NCBI RefSeq assembly: GCF_000320365.1 | Contig: NZ_ANIN01000002.1 | Coordinates: 744,001-808,000, forward strand | Source of the DNA: Moraxella macacae 0408225 | GTDB taxonomy: Bacteria > Pseudomonadota > Gammaproteobacteria > Pseudomonadales > Moraxellaceae | Direction: 5' to 3' | DNA length: 64,000 nt | Position numbers and translations under genes: made by a program | Notes under the pieces: generated by a model | What the model was told of the DNA's origin: nothing | The model's input: only the letters and a program-made list of their open reading frames with translations | The model's database searches: none | Part shown: piece by piece, positions 56,205 through 63,878 of the stretch | Layout: each line of letters starts with the position of its first letter | Position numbering within the stretch: the stretch's first letter is position 1

Positions 56205-56876
56205 TTAGCTGCTATAATTTGCCAATAAATCCTTTAATTCCGTCAATTTACCATGAAAAAAATGCGAGGCATCTGCCACTACTGTGTAACGAATGCCAAA
56301 CTGTTTGGCAAAATCTGCCATCGAACTTGGGGAAACAAATTCATCATGATCACCATAAATCATAAAGGTTTTAGCTGTTGGCAAACGAATAACGGCGGTG
56401 TCGTGTTTTTCAATAGATGGGGCAATTAATGCCAAATCGGTCAATTCAAACTCATCGATTCCCAGATTTTTACCCTGCTCTACAAGCATCTGGGCCAATG
56501 ACATCGCCACATAACCGCCAAACGAAAAACCGCCAAGCCATAATTGGCGAGCCTTGGTTTGGGTCATAAGCCACTGTAACACAGTCAGTGCATCTTCAAT
56601 TTCACCCATCATATGCCCATATTGCCCCGTGGATTTACCCACACCGCGATAATTAAAACGCACAACGTGCATTTTTGCATCACGTGCAAAACGGTACATG
56701 GTTGTTACAATTTTATTCATCATCGTCCCCTGTCCAAGCGGATTTGGATGACAAAGCAATGCCACACGATCAGTGTTTGGATCGTGCGGATTGTTATTTT
56801 GCCACAATACATCTATCTCAAGCTTTCCATTAGGGCTGTCAATTAAAAAACTGGTTGGAGGACTGGGGTTTAGCAT
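56205..56876 (-). CDS. Alpha/beta hydrolase (COG2945-type)
   Basis: This 223-residue cytoplasmic serine hydrolase-fold protein has LLCHPNPLGQGTMMNKIV, VRFNYRGVGKSTGQY, the nucleophile elbow GGFSFGGYVA, an acid residue in YGDHDEFVSP and the histidine in VADASHFFHG. These match small esterase-like proteins of unknown substrate that are widespread in proteobacteria. Confidence 0.82.
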   Translation of the reverse strand: MLNPSPPTSFLIDSPNGKLEIDVLWQNNNPHDPNTDRVALLCHPNPLGQGTMMNKIVTTMYRFARDAKMHVVRFNYRGVGKSTGQYGHMMGEIEDALTVLQWLMTQTKARQLWLGGFSFGGYVAMSLAQMLVEQGKNLGIDEFELTDLALIAPSIEKHDTAVIRLPTAKTFMIYGDHDEFVSPSSMADFAKQFGIRYTVVADASHFFHGKLTELKDLLANYSS

Positions 56877-57060
56877 ACAATTTTCCTATCTGTCTATTTT
56901 TAAACAATTTTAAAAAAATGATAATATTGTCAATGTTTATCAAAATCAATGTTGTGAAAATCAATATTATCAGAAATATTTGCCAAATTACAAAAAATTT
57001 GTCAAACTATATTTTTGGTTAGAACCTTTTTGGTTAAGTTTATGCAAAAACCTCTATCAA

Positions 57061-57105
57061 ACAAAAGATTATGAAACAAAAGATCAAGAAACAAAAGATT
57101 ATGAA
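57061..57105. repeat. Three tandem 15-bp units over the start of a lipoprotein gene
   Basis: acaaaagattatgaa occurs at 57061-57075 and 57091-57105 exactly, with acaaaagatcaagaa between. Units 1 and 3 each supply an in-frame ATG (57071, 57101). Confidence 0.95.
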
Positions 57106-57472
57106 ACAATCAATTATCAATACTTATTTTGGTTTAACCGCTTTGCTAAGCACCTGTCTGCTAAGTGCCTGCCAAAACATGCCTACCGCCCCTGTTATCC
57201 AGCGTCCCAATCAGATTTTTGAAACCACAGGGTTTGGAAAAAATAAAGCCCTTGCTCAAAAACATGCACTTGACAGTGCCAATGCCAAATGCGGACGTTT
57301 ACAAAACCCTGTGGTTATCAGTGATAAAATCAGTTATAACGGCGTGCTTGACGAAAACCTAGGACGCGTGGTAGATAAAGCAACAACAGTTCTTACAGGG
57401 CTTTTGGGTAATAAAACCAGTATTGCCCGTGATGACGATTATGAATATTACATTCGATTTCGTTGTAAATAA
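57071..57472 (+). CDS. Uncharacterised lipoprotein
   Basis: This is a 133-residue protein (123 from the ATG at 57101) with a signal peptide ending in the lipobox LLSAC. The mature part contains FGKNKALAQKHALDSANAKC, then KISYNGVLDENLGRVVDKATTV and ends DDYEYYIRFRCK. The pair of late cysteines could form a disulfide. I do not recognise the family. The start lies within the 15-bp repeat, so two start codons are available in frame. It converges on the next gene. Confidence 0.7.
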   Translation: MKQKIKKQKIMKQSIINTYFGLTALLSTCLLSACQNMPTAPVIQRPNQIFETTGFGKNKALAQKHALDSANAKCGRLQNPVVISDKISYNGVLDENLGRVVDKATTVLTGLLGNKTSIARDDDYEYYIRFRCK

Positions 57473-57486
57473 GAAAGTTGTTAAGT

Positions 57487-57975
57487 TTAGGCTTCATAAT
57501 TTGCCAAATAAGCGTTTAATTGGGCAATAATTTGGCGGTTTTGGGATTGTTGAATGTGGGTGATAATTTGATTAACAGGTTTTGCATTTAGTGGTTGATT
57601 GTAAAATAATTTTAACAACCGAAATGCCAACGCAATATCACCGTGCTGCTGAATAATTGCAATCATTGCAGGCACATCAAACGGCAAATCCGAGGTGGTC
57701 TGTGCCATAGCAATTGCATGGTATGCACCGTATGCATCGTTATCTGCTATAATCCGTTCGTTAATCGCGGCGTAAGTTTTTTCAGTTGCACCGCCCAGTA
57801 CGTTGATTTTATGTAGACAAGTTAAGGCGGTATTTGGCAATTGTGCCATTTTGATAATCACACTGCCTTGCTGTTGTAGATACGCACGTTTTTTGGCAAG
57901 TTTTGCAAGTTGCTCATCGCTAAGTTCTAATGCATTGCTCGGTTTTAAATTTGGATTAAATTGAATTTCACTCAT
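57487..57975 (-). CDS. Uncharacterised 162-residue protein
   Basis: This soluble, mostly helical protein begins MSEIQFNPNLKPSNALELSD and contains LAKLAKKRAYLQQQGSVIIK, AINERIIADNDAYGAYHAIA and a C-terminal helix-rich stretch. There is no signal peptide and no motif I can assign. It is on the same strand as the small lipoprotein gene upstream, with 65 bp between. Confidence 0.65.
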   Translation of the reverse strand: MSEIQFNPNLKPSNALELSDEQLAKLAKKRAYLQQQGSVIIKMAQLPNTALTCLHKINVLGGATEKTYAAINERIIADNDAYGAYHAIAMAQTTSDLPFDVPAMIAIIQQHGDIALAFRLLKLFYNQPLNAKPVNQIITHIQQSQNRQIIAQLNAYLANYEA

Positions 57976-57997
57976 TAAAATAGTCTTGCCAATTGGT

Positions 57998-58039
57998 TTT
58001 TTAAATTTTGCTTTTTAAATTTTGCTTTTTAAATTTTGG
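57998..58039. repeat. Three tandem 14-bp units after the small lipoprotein gene
   Basis: tttttaaattttgc occurs at 57998-58011 and 58012-58025 exactly and at 58026-58039 with one change, ending one base before the stop codon of the small lipoprotein gene. Confidence 0.9.
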
Positions 58040-58040
58040 T

Positions 58041-58229
58041 TTAATCTTTTTGGTTGTTATTCTTGTCGTTATCACCCGGCACCACAACTTTTACCACTTT
58101 TACCGTGCCTTTTACAGCCCCTTTGGTTACCTTATACGCCACTTTAACAGGTATGGTTACCACTTTATGCACACAGCCTTGTAATGAAAAAGCCAATAGC
58201 AACAAGCCCATCATGCCTAATTTTTGCAT
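58041..58229 (-). CDS. Small lipoprotein (62 residues)
   Basis: A short signal peptide (MQKLGMMGLLLLAFSLQGC) carries a clear lipobox, followed by a Val/Lys-rich repeat-like segment (VTIPVKVAYKVTKGAVKGTV) and an acidic/Asn end (PGDNDKNNNQKD). It resembles small lipoproteins I associate with Acinetobacter relatives, of unknown function. Start 58229 is preferred over 58238 because it gives a standard signal peptide. Confidence 0.75.
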   Translation of the reverse strand: MQKLGMMGLLLLAFSLQGCVHKVVTIPVKVAYKVTKGAVKGTVKVVKVVVPGDNDKNNNQKD

Positions 58230-58396
58230 ACTCAACACCCTTTAAGCCATCAAATTTGAACAAATTGTTAAAATTTGTATAGCCTACACGTTTTTGACAA
58301 ACAACACAATACTTAATTGCTTATTGTTTCATATTTTCTTGTTGTTTCATAGATTTTATCAACATAAAAACAACCATACAAAACAACCACTCAAAA

Positions 58397-59437
58397 TTAA
58401 GACGACATTTGACACGCATAATGTATCGCTTGAGCTAAACTTTCGCAACTTGCTCGCCCCGTCCCCGCCAAATCCAATGCCGTACCATGATCAACCGAGG
58501 TGCGCACATAAGGCAACCCCAAGGTGATATTGACCGTTTCACCAAAACCGTGTGATTTTAATGGGGCTAAACCTTGATCGTGATACATCGCAATCACCAC
58601 ATCACAATCGTCCAAATATTTGGGGGTAAATAACGTATCTGCAGGCATAGCAAGGCTAATATTAATGCCTTGCTGTTGAAAATTAGTTAAGACAGGGTTA
58701 ATAATCTCAATTTCCTCACGCCCTAAATAACCATTTTCCCCTGCGTGCGGATTTAGCCCACAGACTAAGATTTTTGGCATAGCAATACCAAATTTTTGTT
58801 TAAAATCAGTTAAAACAATGTTAATCGTATCAGCAACTGCCGTCATACTAATTGCATCAGCAACCGCCCGTAATGGCAAATGCGTGGTAACCAACACAAC
58901 TTTCATGCGATGATTGGCAAGCATCATCACCACTTTATCCAAGCCACTTTTTGCCATAAAAAATTCGGTATGCCCCATAAAATCAGGCTGTTCACGCATA
59001 ATTACCGATTTTTGTAGCGGAGCGGTTACAATTGCCGATATTTGTTGGTTAATTGCCAATTCGTGTGCAAGCTGTAATTGAGCCAATACCATAGATCCAT
59101 TGGCATTGTTTAACTCACCTGCCACCACAGATTCTGCAATTGGCATGTCTATCAGATACAGTGCGGTTTTTTGATAAATATTACTTAATTGATTGTTTAA
59201 TAAATTGGTTAAATCCCCCAATGCAATCACGTTAAATTTTGGCATATCACGCAATGCCTTTACCGCCACCAACATTTTGGCACGTTGTTGCCATGCCTCA
59301 AAATTTGCCAACACCAAGATCGACTGTCCCGTCTTAGCGATCACTTGCTCAAGCCTGCCTTGATCCGCCAATAACAGCACAATATCCATACCAATACCAG
59401 CAGGCTCACCCGTCGTAATTAACAGCGGCTTTTTCAT
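58397..59437 (-). CDS. pdxA: 4-hydroxythreonine-4-phosphate dehydrogenase
   Basis: PdxA oxidises 4-phosphohydroxy-L-threonine in pyridoxal phosphate synthesis. The 346-residue protein has TTGEPAGIGMDIVL, APLQKSV, GHTEFF, CGLNPHAGENG, AMYHDQGLAPLK and VRTSVDHGTALDLAG, which include the metal-binding histidines. The surA and rsmA genes that usually flank pdxA are absent here. Confidence 0.95.
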   Translation of the reverse strand: MKKPLLITTGEPAGIGMDIVLLLADQGRLEQVIAKTGQSILVLANFEAWQQRAKMLVAVKALRDMPKFNVIALGDLTNLLNNQLSNIYQKTALYLIDMPIAESVVAGELNNANGSMVLAQLQLAHELAINQQISAIVTAPLQKSVIMREQPDFMGHTEFFMAKSGLDKVVMMLANHRMKVVLVTTHLPLRAVADAISMTAVADTINIVLTDFKQKFGIAMPKILVCGLNPHAGENGYLGREEIEIINPVLTNFQQQGINISLAMPADTLFTPKYLDDCDVVIAMYHDQGLAPLKSHGFGETVNITLGLPYVRTSVDHGTALDLAGTGRASCESLAQAIHYACQMSS

Positions 59438-59511
59438 TATCCACCTATTTTTAAAAAAATTTTAAACCGCTTTAAACAATTTTACCAATCGTTTTCCAAA
59501 AAACATTTTCC

Positions 59512-59537
59512 AAAAAAAACCCACTCATTTGAATGGG
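59512..59537 (-). terminator. Probable terminator of the bacterioferritin genes
   Basis: On the minus strand CCCATTCAAATGAGTGGG (interrupted 7-bp stem) is followed by eight T residues, 27 bp after the stop of the downstream bacterioferritin gene. Confidence 0.65.
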
Positions 59538-59563
59538 CTATTATAAAACATTTTTGGCTAAAA

Positions 59564-60037
59564 TTAATCATCTTCTAACTGGCTTTGGATATAATTTTCA
59601 ATTCCCACATTGTTAATCAATTCTTGTTGAGTTTCTAGCCAGTCAATGTGTTCTTCACTGCCGTCTTTTAATTTCACCAACAATTTACGCGATACATAAT
59701 CTTCATGCGTTTCACAAACTGCAATCGCGTGTTGCAAAATCGTGGTTTTTTGATATTCTAATTTTAAATCACAGGCCAAAATTTCTGCAACATTTTCGCC
59801 AATAAGCAATTTACCCAACTCTTGTAAATTTGGCAAACCGCCCAACATTAAAATCCTCTCAATCAGATCGTCCGCCCATTTCATTTCATGAATGGATTGT
59901 TTGTACAGATGTTCATTGAGTTCGTCAATGCCCCAATTTTTTACCACACGGGCGTGCAAAAAGTATTGATTAATGGCAATTAACGCTTGTCCGAGGGCTT
60001 GATTTAAAACGCGAATGACTTGTTTTTCTACTTGCAT
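59564..60037 (-). CDS. Bacterioferritin subunit, haem-binding type lacking ferroxidase ligands
   Basis: This 157-residue bacterioferritin aligns without gaps to E. coli Bfr over its N-terminal half. Met52, the axial haem ligand, is kept (HEMKWADD). Three ferroxidase ligands are changed: Glu18 is Ala (LGQALIAINQ), His54 is Trp and Glu127 is Ser (DGSEEH); Glu51, Glu94 and His130 remain. It is therefore probably the haem-carrying partner of a heteromeric shell with the product of the gene 12 bp upstream. Heteromeric Bfr with such a division of labour is known from Neisseria and Magnetospirillum. Confidence 0.9.
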   Translation of the reverse strand: MQVEKQVIRVLNQALGQALIAINQYFLHARVVKNWGIDELNEHLYKQSIHEMKWADDLIERILMLGGLPNLQELGKLLIGENVAEILACDLKLEYQKTTILQHAIAVCETHEDYVSRKLLVKLKDGSEEHIDWLETQQELINNVGIENYIQSQLEDD

Positions 60038-60049
60038 AACAACCTCTTT

Positions 60050-60526
60050 TTATGCCACATCACCAAGCTGTGATTGTAAATAATTTTGTAAGCCCATAAG
60101 ATCAATCAGTCCAAGCTGTTGCTCCAACCAGTGTGCGTGATCTTCTTCGGTATCTACCAGTTGTGCCACCAAAATTTCACGCGTAACATAATCTTGCTCC
60201 AATTCGCACAGTTTAATGCCGTCTTTTAAGTGTTGGCGTACGCTATATTCTAGTTCAAGGTCGGATTTTAGCATGGAGGGTACATCGTTACCGATATTAA
60301 TGTCTGCCACTTTCATGTTTGGCACACCCTCAAGCATTAGCACACGATTAATCAGTGCACGTGCGTGGTCGGTTTCTTCTTGCATTTCGTGGTAAATACG
60401 ACTATAAAGTTTGCCATAATGCCACTCATGGTACATTTGAGAATGGATAAAATACTGATCGCGAGCACCAAGCTCACCACCGATTAAGAAATTTAGATAA
60501 TCAATAACCTTTTGACTGCCTTTCAT
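60050..60526 (-). CDS. Bacterioferritin subunit, ferroxidase type lacking haem ligand
   Basis: This 158-residue bacterioferritin starts at ATG 60526 ([11 protein letters not shown]), with GGAG 6 nt upstream. All six di-iron ligands are present by alignment: Glu18 (GGELGARDQ), Glu51 and His54 (EETDHAR), Glu93 (equivalent to Glu94), Glu127 and His130 (TEEDHAHW). The haem ligand position 52 is Thr. It would oxidise and load iron, complementing the downstream subunit. The two genes are separated by 12 bp, and a Fur-like site lies about 280 bp upstream. Confidence 0.9.
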   Translation of the reverse strand: MKGSQKVIDYLNFLIGGELGARDQYFIHSQMYHEWHYGKLYSRIYHEMQEETDHARALINRVLMLEGVPNMKVADINIGNDVPSMLKSDLELEYSVRQHLKDGIKLCELEQDYVTREILVAQLVDTEEDHAHWLEQQLGLIDLMGLQNYLQSQLGDVA

Positions 60527-60892
60527 AAGTCGCTCCAAAAAATAATTATTTAAATAAATTTAACAAAATAAATTTAACACAAGAAAAAATTTATTTAAAC
60601 AACAGATATTTAAATAACAAAACAGCTTGGCAAAACCAAAACTTAGTAAAACTAAAACTTAGTAAAACCACAATTTGGCAAAACTGTTTTTCGTTAAAAG
60701 ATATGACTATGATAAGGCTTTTTTTTGACAAAAACAAGACATTTGATTAAAAATATTTTATTTAATCAATTAAAATAGAGACTACGTTTTAAAAAATAAA
60801 TAAAAATTATTCTCATTACTTTTTATTTTACCCAAAAAAAGAATAATTTTTTAAGTTGTTTTTTAAGTTGTTTTTTAAATCATGGTGATTGT
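60527..60892. other. 366-bp gap between bfd and the bacterioferritin genes
   Basis: The gap is very AT-rich. It includes a duplication (aaaacttagtaaaac) near 60640-60670, a Fur-like site at 60802-60820 and short repeats such as aagttgttttttaagttgtttttt near 60853-60876. It must carry the bacterioferritin promoter. No gene is visible. Confidence 0.55.
60802..60820 (-). promoter_or_regulatory. Weak Fur-box-like site upstream of the bacterioferritin genes
   Basis: On the minus strand AGTAATGAGAATAATTTTT matches 12 of 19 positions of the Fur consensus GATAATGATAATCATTATC by eye. Confidence 0.4.
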
Positions 60893-61099
60893 TTAAGCAA
60901 CCTCTTTGTATAATTTTGGATTAAAACGCACAAGATTACCGCCAAGCTCGCTTAGATAATCTTCAATTATCGGCTGACAACCGCCACAACAAGTCGCCAC
61001 GTCAAGCTCATTTTGCAACGCTTCTAGGGTATCACAACCATCAATGATGGCTTGTTTAATTTGTGCTTCTTTCACTGCATTACAAATACATACAAACAT
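60893..61099 (-). CDS. bfd: Bacterioferritin-associated ferredoxin
   Basis: Bfd is a [2Fe-2S] protein that reduces bacterioferritin haem to release stored iron. The protein is 68 residues from ATG 61099 (MFVCICNAVKEAQ), with a GGAG site 6 nt upstream. The cluster ligands are Cys4, Cys6, Cys38 and Cys41 (CICNAV and CCGGCQP), the standard Bfd spacing. The ORF extends 34 codons upstream through the Fur box, which is not coding. The gene lies upstream of the two bacterioferritin genes on the same strand but 366 bp away. Confidence 0.95.
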   Translation of the reverse strand: MFVCICNAVKEAQIKQAIIDGCDTLEALQNELDVATCCGGCQPIIEDYLSELGGNLVRFNPKLYKEVA

Positions 61100-61141
61100 G
61101 ACGAACTCCACTGCATTACTAATATTACTAACTTTGGTTAT

Positions 61142-61160
61142 AATAATGATAATTATTCTT
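61142..61160 (-). promoter_or_regulatory. Fur box upstream of bfd
   Basis: aataatgataattattctt matches 15 of 19 positions of the Fur consensus by eye and lies 43-61 bp upstream of the bfd start codon. Iron-repressed expression of bfd is expected, as in other proteobacteria. Confidence 0.75.
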
Positions 61161-61232
61161 GTTTTCAAGTGGTTTTTTGTCGCGGTTACATTTTTACACA
61201 ATTATTGTTTTAACAACAACGATTTACAACAA

Positions 61233-61892
61233 CTATTTTTTAACAGCGGTTGGTTTTGGTTTGGTTTTGTCTTTCGCTTTGTCTTTGTCTTTGGTTTTAG
61301 CTTTAGCTTCGGCTTCGGCTTTGCGTTTTTTTTGTATGGCAATGTTATTAACAAGCAACTGAAAATCACGGCTTTGACTGGCAATAACCGATCCTTTGGC
61401 ATTTTCAATTTCTACGCTTAATGTATAACGATCGGGCGTATAATCCAATGAGCTTATGTTGTAACTGGTGGACTGGGTGGTGGCAATGTGATTGCCATTG
61501 ATGCGATACACAATGCGATCGCCTGCCTGTAAGTTTGGGCGTGTGTGCACTTCCACGATAATATCATTAGGACGGCGGTATACCATATTTATTTCAGGTT
61601 TAACAATATTCAACTGATAGCTTGTGCTAATGGGTATTGGATCGGTTGAAACATTGCTTGGACTGGCTGCGGCCGGTTGGTTGACAACTGGATCTGGTGT
61701 TTGACTATGTAAGTCTAAAATTTGAATTTGAGTGGGATCAGCTTGGTATTGATGGGCTTTGGTGGCATCATCAGTATAAACAACCTTGCCATCTGGCGTA
61801 ACCGCTCTATAAACTTCAGCATGGGCTAAATTGCCAAAACCTAAGACAATAAGGCTTGCTGTTAAAAACATTGGTGTTGCAATTTTTTTCAT
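61233..61892 (-). CDS. DUF4124 domain protein, periplasmic, with Lys/Ala/Asp-rich tail
   Basis: This 219-residue exported protein has a Sec signal peptide ending near LAHA and an N-terminal DUF4124 domain (EVYRAVTPDGKVVYTDDA). The middle domain looks like a beta-sandwich (MVYRRPNDIIVEVHTRPN, RIVYRINGNHIATT, YTLSVEIENAKG). The C-terminus is a charged tail of K/A/E/D repeats (KAEAEAKAKTKDKDKAKDKT) encoded by 6- and 12-bp repeats. Its place downstream of glnA recalls the glnA-DUF4124 order in Pseudomonas relatives. The function is unknown; ntrBC are not next to it. Confidence 0.78.
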   Translation of the reverse strand: MKKIATPMFLTASLIVLGFGNLAHAEVYRAVTPDGKVVYTDDATKAHQYQADPTQIQILDLHSQTPDPVVNQPAAASPSNVSTDPIPISTSYQLNIVKPEINMVYRRPNDIIVEVHTRPNLQAGDRIVYRINGNHIATTQSTSYNISSLDYTPDRYTLSVEIENAKGSVIASQSRDFQLLVNNIAIQKKRKAEAEAKAKTKDKDKAKDKTKPKPTAVKK

Positions 61893-61960
61893 ATTTTTTC
61901 CAATTTTTATCCAGTTTACTTTAGTTTAACAAATTTTAGACAAAGATTTAACCGGTTTTT

Positions 61961-61990
61961 ATAAAAGTTTATAAAAGTTTATAAAAGTTT
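61961..61990. repeat. Three tandem 10-bp units between glnA and the DUF4124 gene
   Basis: ataaaagttt occurs three times back to back. Confidence 0.9.
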
Positions 61991-62014
61991 TATCAATATT
62001 TTATAAAAATAAGC

Positions 62015-62046
62015 AAAACAACCACACCGTTTGGCATGGTTGTTTT
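62015..62046 (-). terminator. Rho-independent terminator of glnA
   Basis: A 10-bp stem aaaacaacca/tggttgtttt lies 82 bp downstream of the glnA stop; the loop adds a short inner pair. Confidence 0.75.
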
Positions 62047-62127
62047 TACATGGTTGTTTTTTAAACTACTTTTAAATTGCTTTTAAATTTGTTTTTACCA
62101 AAAGTTACAAAAATTGGTTAAAACAAA

Positions 62128-63537
62128 TTATACGCTATAGTACATATCAAATTCAATTGGGTGAACCGATACATTGTAGCGTTGCACTTCTTCGCGTTTT
62201 AGTTCGATATAAGCCTGCAACATTTCCTTGGTAAACACACCGCCTTTTAACAAAAATTCATGATCGTCCTCTAAGGCTTTTAATGCCACTTCCAGATTTT
62301 CTGCTACCGTTGGAATGAGTGCTTCTTCTTCTGGTGGCAAGTCGTATAAATTTTTGTCGGCTGCATCGCCTGGGTGGATTTTGTTTTGAATGCCATCAAG
62401 GCCTGCCATTAATAGTGCTGCAAAGCACAAATAAGGATTGGCCGCAGGATCTGGAAAACGCACTTCAATGCGTTTGGCTTTTGGGCTAGAAACGTATGGA
62501 ATGCGAATGGACGCTGAACGATTTGAGGCTGAATAGGCTAATTTAATTGGGGCTTCATAATGTGGCACAAGGCGTTTGTAACTGTTGGTTGATGGATTGG
62601 TGATTGCATTTAACGCACGAGCATGTTTAATCACGCCACCAACAAAAAACAACGCCGTTTCTGATAAACCTGCATATTCATCACCTGCAAAGGTATTTTT
62701 ACCCTCTTTTGCAATGGAAATATGCACATGCATGCCCGATCCATTATCACCAACCATAGGTTTTGGCATAAAAGTGGCGGTTTTGCCATATTCATGGGCA
62801 ACATTATGCACTGCGTATTTAAATTGTTGCACCTCGTCGGCTTTACGAACCAAAGTGTTAAACGATACGCCGATCTCTAATTGACAAGAGGCAACTTCAT
62901 GGTGATGCACTTCCACACGACCCTCGCCCATAATGTGTTCAATCGCTTGACACATATCAGCGCGCATATCCTGCGAACTGTCTACAGGAGGCACGGGAAA
63001 ATAACCGCCTTTTACACGTGGACGATGACCATAGTTGCCACCTTCTATTTGTTTGTCGGTTGACCAAGCGGCTTCATCAGCAGAGATTGTGTGTCTCGCC
63101 CCTGACATATCAATAGACCATTTTACATCGTCAAACACAAAAAATTCAGGTTCTGGGCCAAAAAATGCAGTATCACCAATGCCTGTTGATTTTAAGTATT
63201 CTTCAGCACGGCGTGCAATAGAACGCGGATCGCGATCATAACCTTGTAGCGTTGCAGGTTCAATGACATCACAAGTTACCACAACCGTTGGTTCACGAAA
63301 AAATGGATCTAAAAACGCAGTATCGGCATCTGGACGCAAAATCATATCCGACGATTCAATACCACGCCAGCCTGCAATTGATGAACCATCAAACATTTTG
63401 CCATCTTCAAAAATATCCTCGTCCATCGCAGAAGCAGGGTAACTTACGTGCTGTTCTTTGCCCTTAGTGTCTGTAAAGCGAAAATCCACCCATTTTGCCC
63501 CACTGGATTGAATTAAGTCTAAAAATTTGTTTGCCAT
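62128..63537 (-). CDS. glnA: Glutamine synthetase type I
   Basis: GlnA forms glutamine from glutamate, ammonia and ATP as a dodecamer. The 469-residue protein has [55 protein letters not shown] and the adenylylation loop [10 protein letters not shown] with Tyr398 (Tyr397 in E. coli), so it should be controlled by GlnE. The start has AAAGGA upstream. The leader has a 15-bp repeat, and two NtrC boxes lie about 300 bp upstream. Confidence 0.97.
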   Translation of the reverse strand: MANKFLDLIQSSGAKWVDFRFTDTKGKEQHVSYPASAMDEDIFEDGKMFDGSSIAGWRGIESSDMILRPDADTAFLDPFFREPTVVVTCDVIEPATLQGYDRDPRSIARRAEEYLKSTGIGDTAFFGPEPEFFVFDDVKWSIDMSGARHTISADEAAWSTDKQIEGGNYGHRPRVKGGYFPVPPVDSSQDMRADMCQAIEHIMGEGRVEVHHHEVASCQLEIGVSFNTLVRKADEVQQFKYAVHNVAHEYGKTATFMPKPMVGDNGSGMHVHISIAKEGKNTFAGDEYAGLSETALFFVGGVIKHARALNAITNPSTNSYKRLVPHYEAPIKLAYSASNRSASIRIPYVSSPKAKRIEVRFPDPAANPYLCFAALLMAGLDGIQNKIHPGDAADKNLYDLPPEEEALIPTVAENLEVALKALEDDHEFLLKGGVFTKEMLQAYIELKREEVQRYNVSVHPIEFDMYYSV

Positions 63538-63548
63538 AATGATTTTCC

Positions 63549-63593
63549 TTTGCTGTTTAAAAATTTGTTGCTTAAAAATTTGTTGCTTAAAAA
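63549..63593. repeat. Three tandem 15-bp units in the glnA leader
   Basis: tttgttgcttaaaaa is exact at 63564-63578 and 63579-63593; a copy with two changes is at 63549-63563. Confidence 0.9.
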
Positions 63594-63724
63594 CAAATCG
63601 GTTAAAAATAAGTTGCTACAAAACATAAAAATATGAACACTTTATACACTTTTTTGTCAATTGACAAGGGTTAAACGCATATTTTTATACCAATCCAACC
63701 AATCATCAAATTGGCTAAATGTAA

Positions 63725-63744
63725 TATTTCAAATTTTATGCCAA
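63725..63744 (-). promoter_or_regulatory. Weak sigma-54 promoter candidate for glnA
   Basis: On the minus strand TTGGCATAAAATTTGAAAT has the -24 GG and, ten bases on, GA instead of the invariant GC. A second candidate (TTGGTATAAAAATATGCG, 63675-63693) has GC but spacing of eleven. Neither is canonical. Confidence 0.25.
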
Positions 63745-63833
63745 AATTTTTTGCTGATTTTTGTTAAAATTTTGCCAAAATCCATTAAAATTTCACCAAA
63801 TTCGCCCAAAACGCTGTTTTTATTCATTCAGCA

Positions 63834-63850
63834 AGCACTATTTTGGTGCA
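63834..63850. promoter_or_regulatory. NtrC (NRI) binding box 1 upstream of glnA
   Basis: AGCACTATTTTGGTGCA is a near-perfect NtrC palindrome. As I recall, E. coli glnAp2 site 2 is AGCACTATATTGGTGCA, one base different. Confidence 0.75.
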
Positions 63851-63861
63851 ATCGCCAAAAT

Positions 63862-63878
63862 TTCACCAAAACGGTGCA
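63862..63878. promoter_or_regulatory. NtrC (NRI) binding box 2 upstream of glnA
   Basis: TTCACCAAAACGGTGCA fits TGCACY-N4-TGGTGCA-type boxes with one or two changes, and is centred 28 bp from box 1. Paired boxes suit cooperative binding of phosphorylated NtrC. Confidence 0.7.

Noticed and set aside
59564-60526. Bacterioferritin pair as a recent tandem duplication
   Set aside because: The two proteins differ at most positions and have complementary active-site changes, so they are old, diverged paralogues and not part of the recent duplication process.
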